From: an uncultured Candidatus Altimarinota bacterium
Lineage (GTDB): Bacteria > Patescibacteriota > Gracilibacteria > BD1-5 > UBA6164
Length of the DNA stretch: 12,856 nt
NCBI GenBank assembly: GCA_938015605.1
Contig: CALLPO010000149.1
Coordinates: 1 to 12,856, forward strand
Direction of reading: 5' to 3'
Positions 1-7,864 of this stretch are shown piece by piece (positions within the stretch are counted from its first letter, which is position 1; each line of letters starts with the position of its first letter). Made by a program: the position numbers and the translations under genes. The notes beneath the pieces are model-generated. The model saw only the letters and a program-made list of their open reading frames with translations, had not been told where the DNA came from and did not search any database.

Positions 1-146
1 TAAGAAGAGCTAAGATGAATGCAGAAAAACTTATGCTTAAGTATAAGTGAAAAACTGACAAAATGGATATGGCTAAATTTTTGGAAGCAGAAGAACAGCT
101 CCTTAGATCTATTGCTCAATTGAAATTGTATGATATAAAAAAATAA
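1..146 (+). CDS. atpC: F-type ATP synthase epsilon subunit, C-terminal end (partial)
   Basis: This is the 3' end of a gene entering from the left edge; 47 whole codons remain before TAA, with one TGA read as Gly (48-50). The remnant is a charged helical hairpin: a stretch with RRAKMNAEK, then EAEEQLLRSIAQLKLYD near the end. This pattern matches the C-terminal helices of bacterial F1 epsilon subunits, where E. coli has an AxAELAKAIAQLRV-like helix. The subunit belongs to the central stalk of F1Fo ATP synthase and its C-terminal helices can inhibit ATP hydrolysis. atpC is commonly the last gene of an atp operon, and a hairpin terminator directly at the stop codon agrees with that. The identification rests on a short fragment, so an unrelated helical protein remains possible. 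Confidence 0.7.
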
Positions 147-170
147 AACCTTATATGGTTTTATTTTTTT
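144..170 (+). terminator. Rho-independent terminator after atpC
   Basis: A 7-bp stem (144-150 with 157-163), a 6-nt loop and a run of seven T. The TAA stop codon forms the foot of the stem. It closes the presumed atp operon. Confidence 0.75.
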
Positions 171-196
171 GACTTTAATAACTATAATTATACTAT
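169..196 (+). promoter_or_regulatory. Candidate sigma70-type promoter for the sensor-domain gene
   Basis: TTGACT (169-174) and TACTAT (191-196) are separated by 16 nt, leaving a leader of about 30 nt before the ATG at 232. The -35 box lies in the T tract of the preceding terminator. The region is AT-rich and other -10-like hexamers occur (TATAAT at 183-188), so the exact boxes are uncertain. Confidence 0.4.
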
Positions 197-231
197 TAAA
201 TATAGATTTATTCATAATAAACTTGTCATAA

Positions 232-1134
232 ATGATAGAGAAAGCTACATCATTCTCAGCTACTAGCATTAAAGATTTGTATAATATTACCTTAGCTTCG
301 GCTAATGCTCAATCTAAACAAGTGTATCTATTTGAGCAATGAGATTTAAGTGATTTAATTGGTCTTGAAAAGGCAGAAAAACTCAGGAGTGTTTTTTTAG
401 AGAATCAAATAAACATTAAACAAATCACAAATAATCCAAATGTATGAAAGTTTTCATCCAATGATGCATTTATTAATACACTTATGTCCTTCAGATATGT
501 TCCAAAAGAAATTTTTGAAACAGTCTATGAGGTGTGTATTTTTGATGATACTGTGGCAATTTATAATAAAAAAGAATTTCTAGTTATAGAGAATAGTGCT
601 TATGCCAATACTCAAAAAAAACTTTTTATGAGTATTTGGGAACAATGAGAATCACCTTCTCTATGATTTGAATATAAACCAAATCATTCATTCTTCAATT
701 GTTTTGATTTTACAATTAATGATATCCATACAATTATCTGGCCTGATGCAGAAGCAAGGGATGCATATAATCAAATGAATAAAATTGAAATAGAAGATTA
801 TATTGCAACTATTATAAAAGATGATAATACCAACTATAAGGATGTTTCATATATAATTTGTTTTATTTGGTCATATAATGGAGATAAGATGATTGATGTA
901 TGGAGATTTAACCACAATCATGTTGATGATAGGTCATGACCACTTTGAGATGTTATCATCTACAAGAACTGAGAGATATGTAAGGATTTATGAATAGCTA
1001 GTGGGAATACTCTTCTTGTTTTAGGTTATGAAGAAAAACTAAGGAGACAATCTAAAAATTTACAAGACTATCTAAAATGACCAGATCCTAAGCTCCCACT
1101 TGAGATCATGAATTGAAAAGATTTTTTCCTCTAA
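232..1134 (+). CDS. TrmB/PLD-like sensor-domain protein lacking a DNA-binding domain
   Basis: A 300-residue protein; 10 of its 14 glycines are UGA. Residues about 5-140 resemble the C-terminal effector (PLD-like) domain of TrmB-family regulators that are abundant in CPR bacteria. The hallmarks are a VYEVCIFDDTVAIYNKKE strand pair near residues 98-115, then LVIENSAYANTQKKLFMSIWE at about 117-137, which parallels the family pattern IIEN-K-IAETQ-xxF-xLWE. In regulators this domain follows a winged-helix and a coiled coil; here it starts almost at residue 1, so no HTH is present. Residues 141-300 form a second region I do not recognise, with several Trp and His (for example W223 and H228-H230). 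It has its own candidate promoter and terminator, so it looks monocistronic. A cytosolic ligand-sensing or protein-binding role is inference. Confidence 0.6.
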
Positions 1135-1144
1135 ACTAAAAAAG

Positions 1145-1170
1145 TAAAACTATTATGGTTTTATTTTTTT
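1145..1170 (+). terminator. Rho-independent terminator after the sensor-domain gene
   Basis: A TAAAAC/GTTTTA stem (1145-1150 with 1158-1163) extendable by a T-G pair, a short loop, then seven T. The 3' half is identical over 18 nt to the terminator at 154-171. Confidence 0.65.
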
Positions 1171-1179
1171 GTTATATTG

Positions 1180-1188
1180 TGGTATAAT
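1180..1188 (+). promoter_or_regulatory. Extended -10 promoter for the P-loop kinase gene
   Basis: TG (1180-1181), one spacer base, then a consensus TATAAT (1183-1188) make a perfect extended -10 element 31 nt upstream of the ATG at 1220. No good -35 is visible, which extended -10 promoters tolerate. Confidence 0.5.
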
Positions 1189-1219
1189 ATTAGAAAGTAA
1201 TTATTTTTTTAAAAGTTAT

Positions 1220-2134
1220 ATGTGATTAGATAAATCTACATGACCATGATATGAAGAACTCTCTATCCAATATACATCTCATATATCAGAGAAATTAAAG
1301 TCATCTCAAACCTTAAAAGAAGGATGAAGGTTTAATGAAATAGATAATCTCGAAAATATAAAATATATTATATTTGTGGGGTCTTCAGTATGTTGAAAAT
1401 CAACCATTCTTGATTTTATATGAAAGGAGTTAGCCTCAGAGAATTGATGAGACCAAAGTCTAACTAATAAGCAAATAGATACATATATTCCTAAGAGATT
1501 TATTAATAGAGAAAGGAGAGAAAGTCCTGATATTAATCAAAATACTATAGAAGATAATGAAAATAGATATTGTACCCCAGAGGAGTACATAGAAGGTTTA
1601 GACAAATGAACAATTGGAATTAATTGGGAAAGAAAACTTGCATGAAAAACCAGTAAATATTGATTTCAATCTTTTAATGAAATTAAAAAAGAACAAAATG
1701 AGGAATTCAGATTTTGGAAATGAATTGATCAAGATTTGCCAACTAGGCCTGCTCATATTGATCAACCAAGGTCCCTAGTTTTACTATCATGAAATAATGC
1801 TTTTTATTCCAATAATGATACAATAAATTGATTTACAGATGATGATATGAAAAAAATTCTTATTGTATGAGTTTATGCGTCTGAAGAAACAAGAGTAGAA
1901 AGAATTCAGTATAGAAGTCCTGATATGAATAAGGTGGAAGCAATAGCTAGATTAAAAGATTCTGCAGAAAATATGATTCCACATGCTCATATATACATTG
2001 ACACAACAGAATGATGAGATAAACCTAACCAAGAAACATATGAATTAATGAGGCTTATTGCTGATATGAACATGAAAAAAAATGATTTTAGTCCTTATAA
2101 ATTAATAAATAATGAGGTAGCGGAAATATTTTAA
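1220..2134 (+). CDS. Guanylate-kinase/PhnN-like P-loop kinase
   Basis: A 304-residue protein; 17 of 21 glycines are UGA, including codon 2 and the P-loop glycine G59. After an N-terminal extension of about 48 residues comes a strand and Walker A (GSSVCGKST, residues 54-62). Then follow a basic RFINRERRE segment (94-102), an EN-x4-TPEEYIEGLDKG segment (114-130) and WERKLAGKTSKYGF (136-149). This order resembles the lid and NMP-binding region of guanylate kinase and ribose 1,5-bisphosphokinase (PhnN), where a TxxEF...G...W...YG pattern is typical. A later hydrophobic strand plus VYASEETRVERI (218-229) matches the LID/sugar-kinase core. It is longer than Gmk or PhnN (about 190-210 residues) because of the extension and an insert near 150-185. 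The substrate cannot be assigned; a nucleotide or phosphoribosyl acceptor is inference. It carries its own promoter and terminator. Confidence 0.55.
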
Positions 2135-2135
2135 A

Positions 2136-2170
2136 AGCTTAGAATTTATTATTCTAAGCTCTTATTTTTT
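2136..2170. terminator. Terminator between convergent genes
   Basis: A perfect 10-bp stem AGCTTAGAAT/ATTCTAAGCT (2136-2145, 2151-2160) with a 5-nt loop, followed on the plus strand by a T-rich tract (2162-2170). It lies between the convergent kinase and pyrophosphatase genes. The minus-strand T tract is only four T, so it is clearest for the plus strand. Confidence 0.7.
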
Positions 2171-2185
2171 ATAATTGAAAAATTA

Positions 2186-3115
2186 TTATCCAAAATATTT
2201 AGTTAAATCAGGGACTACTTGTTTTTTTCTTGAGAGTCTATTCTTAAGGTCAGCTAGATTATTTTCTGCTGTACAATTGAAAACTTCTTCTAAAATTTCA
2301 GTGTCTTTTCAATCTAGAACTATTGTTGTATTTTTTTCTCAGATGATATCTACTATAGAAAGCATTATAAAATCTAGATTGTCTTTTTGTTTAATTGCTT
2401 CTAGTCATTCAAGGATTTCATTTTTTCTACCAAGACCATATCATGGGTTAGTTGTTTCTAGTGTTCATATTCATACTTTTGTTCAGTTTAGATCAAACTC
2501 TTTGTAATCATATTTGATAAGCTTTTCAACTAGCATATCTCATAAATCAGATTTTTCATTGAACATTGGCATAGCAAATGCTTCAAAATCTTCTATTCAT
2601 GAAATTGTTTTTAATTCTTCAGCTAAGATTGTATCTTCTTTTGTAGTAGTTGCTGATCTAAATAGAAGGCTATCTGATAGAATACAGGCAAGCATCATTA
2701 TTGCAATATTTTTTGATATTTCAAAACCTGATTCTTTATACATTTTATATAGAATAGAACCAGTTGAACATATTGGTTCAACTCTCATATTTAGTGGAGT
2801 AGGTGTTTCAAATTTCATTTTATGATGATCTATAACCCATTCAACATTTAATTCTTTTAGATTATCTAAAGTTTGAAATTCTTCATTATGATCTACAAGA
2901 CAAATGTTTGTTCCTTCAGGAAATGAAGTTTTTGTTTCTGGAATATTAATATTCAGTTGTTCTAGTAAATATGCTGTTTCTTTATTTAGTTCTCCTTGAA
3001 TATAAGGAGTTGCTTTTTTATATCATTTTTTTTCTAAATAATCTGCGGCTATTATTGCAGATAAGACACAATCAGTATCTGGAACTTTGTGTCATACAAC
3101 TTGAATTTCTTTCAT
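2186..3115 (-). CDS. ppaC: Manganese-dependent inorganic pyrophosphatase (DHH family II)
   Basis: A 309-residue protein that hydrolyses pyrophosphate to two phosphates in the cytosol, which pulls biosynthetic reactions forward. The family II metal ligands fall at their usual numbers: H9, D13 and D15 in GHKVPDTD, D75 in the VDHN motif, H97 in DHH (96-98) and D148 in ILSDS. The C-terminal substrate-binding signature SRKKQVVP is at 295-302. Two domains, DHH then DHHA2, are present without CBS or DRTGG inserts, and the length is normal for the family. Eleven of 18 glycines are UGA, including G8 of the first motif. Translation starts at ATG 3115, immediately before the KEIQVVGHK strand, with no Shine-Dalgarno. 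The gene is divergent from the basic-protein gene and has its own promoter. This is one of the most secure assignments in the window. Confidence 0.96.
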
Positions 3116-3145
3116 ATTTTATTATTTATTTTATAAATTTATTTC

Positions 3146-3172
3146 ATTATATGAATAAAATATATATTTCAA
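3146..3172 (-). promoter_or_regulatory. Candidate promoter for ppaC
   Basis: On the minus strand TTGAAA (3172-3167) and TATAAT (3151-3146) are separated by 15 nt, about 30 nt upstream of the ppaC ATG. The spacing is slightly short. Its -35 box lies 18 nt from the -35 of the plus-strand promoter, so the two are arranged back to back. Confidence 0.45.
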
Positions 3173-3190
3173 TCTCTGTAAAGAAAAAAC

Positions 3191-3218
3191 TTGAAAAATA
3201 AAGAATTACCACTATAAT
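3191..3218 (+). promoter_or_regulatory. Promoter for the basic-protein operon
   Basis: TTGAAA (3191-3196), a 16-nt spacer and a consensus TATAAT (3213-3218), with the expected start near 3225 and a leader of about 30 nt before the ATG at 3255. This is the best complete promoter in the window and suggests strong expression. Confidence 0.6.
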
Positions 3219-3254
3219 CAGGCAATAATATTTAGAATATAAAAAAGTAGAAAT

Positions 3255-3593
3255 ATGGGAGCACAAAATCATGGATTAAAATCAAATGTAGCTAAGAAAC
3301 AAGCTAAAGCTAGAAAGGCTTCAAAAGGTAAAAAGAAAGGGGATTTTGCTGTATATATTGGGAATGAAAATCTTCAAGTAAGAAAAGCACAATCATATAA
3401 AGCAAGAAATCATTATCTAGAAAATAAGATGAAATTTCCAAAAAAGAGACTTAAAACTAAAGATATTGGGTCACTTACTGAACAAGGGATTATTGATGAG
3501 AGAGGATTCTTTCTTAAAGGAAAAAAGAAAAATTTCATTACAAAATCAATGGTTGATGAAAAAGGAATGGACTTTTATGGAATGCCAAGATAA
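3255..3593 (+). CDS. Small, very basic protein of unknown function, free of UGA codons
   Basis: A 112-residue protein not recognised as a known family. It is rich in Lys and Arg, with a dense N-terminal tail (KKQAKARKASKGKKK at about residues 14-28) followed by a more mixed part with hydrophobic patches such as DFAVYIG (29-35) and DERGFFLKGKKK (80-91). There is no signal peptide or membrane segment. The composition suggests nucleic-acid or ribosome binding, but that is inference. All 11 glycines use GGA (6), GGG (4) or GGT (1) and none uses UGA, unlike the neighbours. It starts a two-gene unit with the 67-residue membrane protein 19 nt downstream. A good promoter precedes it. No Shine-Dalgarno is seen at its ATG. 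Confidence 0.85.
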   Translation: MGAQNHGLKSNVAKKQAKARKASKGKKKGDFAVYIGNENLQVRKAQSYKARNHYLENKMKFPKKRLKTKDIGSLTEQGIIDERGFFLKGKKKNFITKSMVDEKGMDFYGMPR

Positions 3594-3612
3594 TAAAAAC
3601 TAATTTTAAATT

Positions 3613-3816
3613 ATGCAAAATATATCAATAATATTAGTTATCTTTTGAGTAGTGGTTATTGCATTTCCAGCGATTATTGCTTATCTAATAGGGGGGCTAC
3701 TTGTATTTATAGGAATAAATATATTCATGTTTGGAAAACAGTTCTGAGAAAAATGAGCTTCAAAAAAAGACTATGTTAAATTTGGAGACTATAAAATATT
3801 TAGAGGGAAAAAATAA
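3613..3816 (+). CDS. Small membrane protein, unknown function
   Basis: A 67-residue protein with a long hydrophobic stretch (about residues 4-42) that probably makes one or two membrane passes, broken by IGG around residues 27-29. A short hydrophilic basic tail follows, including EKGASKKD and a final RGKK. Three of nine glycines are UGA. It lies 19 nt after the basic-protein gene and ends 17 nt before the stem of a strong terminator, so the two are probably cotranscribed. No family is recognised. The frame is supported by its in-frame hydrophobic pattern, its ATG start and its fit between the neighbouring gene and the terminator. Confidence 0.7.
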
Positions 3817-3833
3817 TTGAGTGCTCAGTTCAT

Positions 3834-3863
3834 AAAAGATGTTGATAATCAACATCTTTTTTT
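3834..3863 (+). terminator. Rho-independent terminator of the basic-protein operon
   Basis: A perfect 11-bp stem AAAAGATGTTG/CAACATCTTTT (3834-3844, 3850-3860) with a 5-nt loop and a run of seven T ending at 3863. Confidence 0.85.
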
Positions 3864-3889
3864 GTTTGTAGTCTTTTTTATGATACTAT
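3862..3889 (+). promoter_or_regulatory. Candidate promoter for prsW-like gene
   Basis: TTGTTT (3862-3867), 16 nt, then TACTAT (3884-3889) preceded by an extended TG (3881-3882). The -10 box is inside a 7-bp inverted repeat (3883-3889 with 3896-3902). Hexamers are easy to find in such AT-rich DNA, so confidence is low. Confidence 0.3.
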
Positions 3890-3925
3890 GAATATATAGT
3901 ATTTCTTTATACAACATACAAAAAC

Positions 3926-4894
3926 ATGATTGAAAATATTCTTTCAATAATCATTATTGGTTTTGTTTCACTTATCCCTATTGTTATTTGGGGGTATATT
4001 TTTTCATATATTGATAGCTCTGAACTTTCTAGAAAAAGATTTGTTGTGGGGCTTATTGGGTGAGCAATATCAGTAGTTCCAATTTTATTTTTGGATAAAC
4101 TTCTGGAATCACCAGGTTTTAGTTTCTTAAATATTTTTGAAAAAGTAACTCAATCATCATCACTCTCATGAGCTTTTCAGTTTAGCTTGTCTTTAATTTT
4201 GTTCTTATTTATTATTGCTTGAATAGCTTTTATGGCTATATCTTGGACTGATAAATCAAAAAAAATGCTGAGAATCTATGTGAAAAATATAGTAATTTTC
4301 AGTGGATTTATTCTGATTTTGACTCTATTTATTCTACTCTTTTCAGTTATATGAATAGGGACTGGAACTATTCAAAATAGTAGTCAGTTTTGAGAAATTA
4401 TTTTTGATACAATAAAGCTTATTATTTTTTATTATATTTTAATAGCTTTTATTGAAGAGGCTTCTAAGCATTTTAATTTTTTACAATCAAGTGTTCTACA
4501 TATTAAAAATATCCAGCAATGAGTGTTATATGCAATATTTGTAGCTCTTGGTTTTGCTTTTATTGAAAATGTTTTATACCTTTATAATCAATACTCTCAA
4601 ACAGGTTTATCAATGGAACTCTCTTCTACATATTTTTATAGATCAGTATTTTCAGTGATGCTCCATGTTTTATGTTCTGCAATAGTTTGATATTTTTTCT
4701 CTAAGGCACATGTAAGTTTTCATTGAAAAAGTTTCAACTGGTTGTATATTAAACTTCTCAATATTGGTTTATTCTTTGCTGTATTATTACACCTTATATT
4801 TGATTTGAGTCTGACTTTTTGATTATCATTTATGATTATTGTATATTTTATTGGATGATATTTATATGTCAGCAGTATCTTTTACAAAGAGTAA
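3926..4894 (+). CDS. PrsW-family intramembrane glutamic protease
   Basis: A 322-residue polytopic membrane protein with roughly eight hydrophobic segments. The PrsW signature motifs appear in order: EExxK (E177, E178, K181), the GFAFIEN motif with E214, an LHVxxSAxxG helix with H247, and LLHLIFD with H289 and D293. In Bacillus, PrsW makes the site-1 cut of the anti-sigma factor RsiW; other members of this family of membrane proteases have diverse substrates. The N-terminal 165 residues are extra membrane segments before the catalytic core. No anti-sigma factor or sigma factor is adjacent, so the substrate is unknown. The gene is probably transcribed alone, between a terminator and the ruvB promoter. 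UGA-encoded glycines occur throughout. Confidence 0.85.
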
Positions 4895-4896
4895 TC

Positions 4897-4924
4897 TTTA
4901 CTTTAAGGAATATTTTTCTATAAT
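4897..4924 (+). promoter_or_regulatory. Candidate promoter for ruvB-femX
   Basis: TTTACT (4897-4902), 16 nt, then a consensus TATAAT (4919-4924), about 28 nt upstream of the GTG start. The -10 overlaps the left arm of a 9-bp inverted repeat (4913-4921 with 4941-4949). Confidence 0.45.
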
Positions 4925-4951
4925 AACTCATATATTTTTTATAGAAAAAAA

Positions 4952-5962
4952 GTGATTGAATCTTCAAAAAAAGCTGAAAAATCAAGAATTGTTTCCCCAA
5001 AAGAAAAAACTGTGGATCAAGGGGATTTTCAGAATGTCTTAAGACCAAAGAAGCTAGAAGATTATGTTGGGCAAAAAATTATCAAGAAGCATCTAATGGT
5101 ATCAATTAGTTCTGCTAAAATTAGGGAAGAGTCTTTAGATCATATTTTGTTCTATGGACCTCCGGGTTTAGGAAAAACAACTATCTCAAATATAATTGCT
5201 TGAGAAATGGAAACAACTCTTCGTTCTACTTCATGACCAGCAATAGAAAAACAATCTGACTTGGTAAGTATATTATCAAACTTAGAAGAAAATGATATTC
5301 TTTTCATTGATGAAATTCATAGACTCAGACCTCAAGTAGAAGAAATACTCTATACAGCTATGGAGGATTTTTGTATAGATATTATGGTTGGAAGTTGAAC
5401 TGGTGCACAAAGTGTTAAAATGCCTCTTAAACCATTTACACTTGTTTGAGCTACAACAAGGCTATCAAGTATATCTTCACCACTTAGAGACAGATTTGGT
5501 AATGTTTTAAAGCTAGATTTTTATTCTAATGAAGACTTAAGTAAAATAATTGAGCATAATGCAACAGTGCTTGATATGAGTTTACCCAAAAATACTCTTG
5601 ATGTTATTGCTAAGAAATCTAGAGGAACACCAAGGATTGTAAATAGGCTTTTAAAAATTGTGAGAGATTATCACACTATTTGAAAAAATGTTGAAAATGA
5701 GAAGGTGCTCTCAGAAATATTTACAGATATTTGAATTGATGAGTTGTGATTGGATTACCTAGATAGAAAGTACTTAAATACTATTTGGAAAACATTTAAA
5801 GGTTGACCAGTATGACTGAATACAATTTCAGCAGCAATTTGAGAAGAAGAAGCTACTCTAGAAGATGTAGTTGAACCATATTTGTTACAAATATGATTTT
5901 TAGAAAGAAGTTCAAGATGAAGAAAACTGACTTCAAAATCTATAACACACCTACAAGACTAA
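4952..5962 (+). CDS. ruvB: Holliday junction branch migration ATPase RuvB
   Basis: A 336-residue AAA+ motor that drives Holliday junction branch migration with RuvA and RuvC. Visible motifs: Walker A GPPGLGKT (69-76), SGPAIEK (94-100), Walker B with FIDEIHRL (118-125), sensor I in LVGATTR (164-170), the arginine-finger segment SPLRDRFG (176-183), RGTPRIVNRLL, and a C-terminal winged helix with GGPVGLNT, VEPYLLQIGFLERSSRGR. The length equals the usual 330-350 residues. The start is GTG; no ATG lies between it and the upstream in-frame TAA at 4904. Twelve of 22 glycines are UGA, including invariant G95 and G166, while the Walker A glycines use GGN. Its TAA overlaps the femX ATG by one base, indicating a shared transcript. 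ruvA and ruvC are not in this window. Confidence 0.97.
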
Positions 5963-6930
5963 TGATGATTTGGCAAACAATAGATTGGGGTAAAATGCTA
6001 CTTGCAAGTAAACAAGCAGAGAGTGTTTTTAGTGTTGGGTGAATTCAAATTGAAAAAAGGTGTATTTGATTAGGTTTTTTTGGTCTATTTATCATATGAC
6101 TTGATTATAAACAGGCTTGAATAGATGATAATTTACAAGCATTAGAAGATCAAATAGTGGCCCTTTGTAAGAAAGAAAAAGCACTATTTATACAAATAGA
6201 ATTTATTAATTATTCAGGTAATTTAGAAACAAAATATTTTGATCTTGATACTCTTGATTTTGGTTTTTATAAAAAATTTATAAACCAATACACTGCTGTA
6301 ATTAATTTAAGTAAAACTGAAGATGAAATTCTTGCCTGAATGAAACCTAAGTGAAGATATAATATTAAACTTGCAGTAAAGAAGGGGATAGTGGTAAAAG
6401 AAGTAGAGAAAACAAAAGAAAACATTGAAAAATATTACAATCTTATGCTTGAAACTACTTCAAGGGATAATTTTTCATGAAATACCTTAAAATACTATTC
6501 TGATTTCCTAAAATATATTTCTGAATCTAGGCTGTTATTAGCTTTTAGTTGAGATACAATTGTAGCTTGAGGGATATTTACTTTTAGAAAAGAATTAGCT
6601 ATTTATTATTATTGAGCATCAACTTCTCAAAAAGAGTTTAGAAATTTAATGGCACCTTATTTAATACAATGGGAAGCAATAAAAATTGCTAAAGAATCTT
6701 GATCTCAAATTTATGATTTCCTCTGAGTTGCTACTCCATGAGATGATGATCACCCTTTAAAATGAGTCACTGACTTTAAGAAAAAATTTACAAAAGATAT
6801 TAGAAAAGTAAGTGAAAGTTATATTTTCATTCAAAAACCTTTTATATTTAAACTATTAAAGGTTCTTGCTAAAATAAAAAATATAGTAAAAAAAATAAAG
6901 TATAGCATAACATCTAAAATAAAAAAATAG
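5962..6930 (+). CDS. FemA/FemX-like peptidoglycan interpeptide-bridge aminoacyltransferase
   Basis: A 322-residue protein of the FemABX family, which adds amino acids from aminoacyl-tRNA to the peptidoglycan stem peptide at the cytoplasmic face of the membrane. Family hallmarks are an early LQT/WG-like segment (IWQTIDWG, 3-10), MKPKGRYNIKLAVKKG (127-142), and the second GNAT-like domain with YYYGAS (215-220), FRNLMAPYLIQWEAI (226-240), YDFLGVA (251-257) and DHPLKGVTDFKKKF (263-276). It lacks the coiled-coil insert of S. aureus FemA and is shorter. The last 30 residues form a strongly basic amphipathic tail that may bind membrane. ATG 5962 is preferred because it overlaps the ruvB stop; no Shine-Dalgarno is present. 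UGA codons are frequent. The transferred amino acid cannot be read from the sequence. Confidence 0.88.
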
Positions 6931-6952
6931 TTCTGGGTAGAACTATTTTTTT
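6921..6952. terminator. Bidirectional terminator between femX-like and membrane-protein genes
   Basis: A 14-bp stem (6921-6934 with 6939-6952) with a GGGT loop and A/T runs on both sides. It overlaps the TAG of the femX-like gene and the TAA of the minus-strand gene, so it can end transcription from both directions. Confidence 0.85.
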
Positions 6953-7859
6953 ATTCATCAATTTCTTTGAGCTTTTCTTTTCAATGTTTCCAGGCAAAAT
7001 ACCAAAGTGAGGTTGTAAATACTTCTAATACAGCTGATAGATAACTAATAATTGCAATAAGTGCTGTAAATAATATAGCAAGAATAACGATTGTAATCCA
7101 AAGAAATATTTGAGATGAGATAAATCATATAGCAAACGCTATCAAGAAAGGAAAGAGTAGAAGAATAAGAAAGTTAAATATCACTCTAAAGTTTAAGATA
7201 AAAATTAAAAAATAGAGTTTAACTGTCGTTTTAAGATTGAGAATTGTAATAGTTGCAGAACTTCCAATCGAAGAGAATACCTTTTTGTTTCAGAGAACAA
7301 TTTCAAATTTAGAATACGAAAAGAAAATATTAATAATCATTGAAAAGAGTAGAACAACTAAATAGACATATGTAGTTGCTTGAATATATTCTGTTCAAAC
7401 AAGTCTTATAGTAAATAAATAAAAATTTAAAATACTTAAAAACCTAAATTTAGAAAACATCTGATCATACTCAAATACAGGTAGGAATTTGAATAATCAA
7501 ACTCCTAGCACATCACTAGAACTGATATTAGCTTTTTCTCATTGCTTATCTCTTTTACTAATATACTTAATGAGACCTCACTCAAATATTGGAGTAAGGA
7601 AAATATAGAGAAGTAAAAATATTATAGAAGCTATTACTACTTCTATAAAGTAATCTTTTTCAAAAAATCTAAGGATAAGTTGGAATGCTTCATTCTTTCT
7701 TCCTGCAACTACTACATAGGTATATACAGATTGATAAACGAGCATCATTGTAAGAAAAATAATACTTAAAACTCATGGTAAAAAGTACAGTTTCTTAACT
7801 TTTGAATCTTGAGCAATTATTTTCCGTGATGGAAGTATAATGTTTTTTTTAAAGTCCAT
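6951..7859 (-). CDS. Multi-pass membrane protein, unknown function
   Basis: A 302-residue integral membrane protein with about six to seven hydrophobic helices: roughly residues 26-53, 72-92, 143-156, 162-183 and a dense series from about 215 to 290. A short cytoplasm-like N-terminus (MDFKKNIILPSRK) and a charged end (KHGKEKLKEIDE) flank them. I do not recognise the family; it resembles the generic polytopic proteins seen in CPR genomes and shows no catalytic motif. Its ATG lies five bases after the TAA of the solute-binding-like gene, so the two are cotranscribed and it is the last gene of the run. A partner role for that membrane-anchored protein is possible but unproven. It is not an obvious ABC permease: no EAA-like loop is seen. 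Confidence 0.8.
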
Positions 7860-7864
7860 GCGTC

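Noticed and set aside
2175..2825. Plus-strand open frames of about 100 residues opposite ppaC
   Set aside because: They are antisense shadows of a clearly recognised pyrophosphatase and have no sensible protein pattern.
2971..3201. Plus-strand frame of 76 residues across the ppaC start and its promoter
   Set aside because: It overlaps the N-terminal coding part of ppaC and AT-rich promoter DNA; composition is typical of chance.
6157..6339. Separate short gene starting at an internal GTG
   Set aside because: It is a fragment between two UGA-Gly codons of the femX-like gene, whose family motifs continue on both sides.
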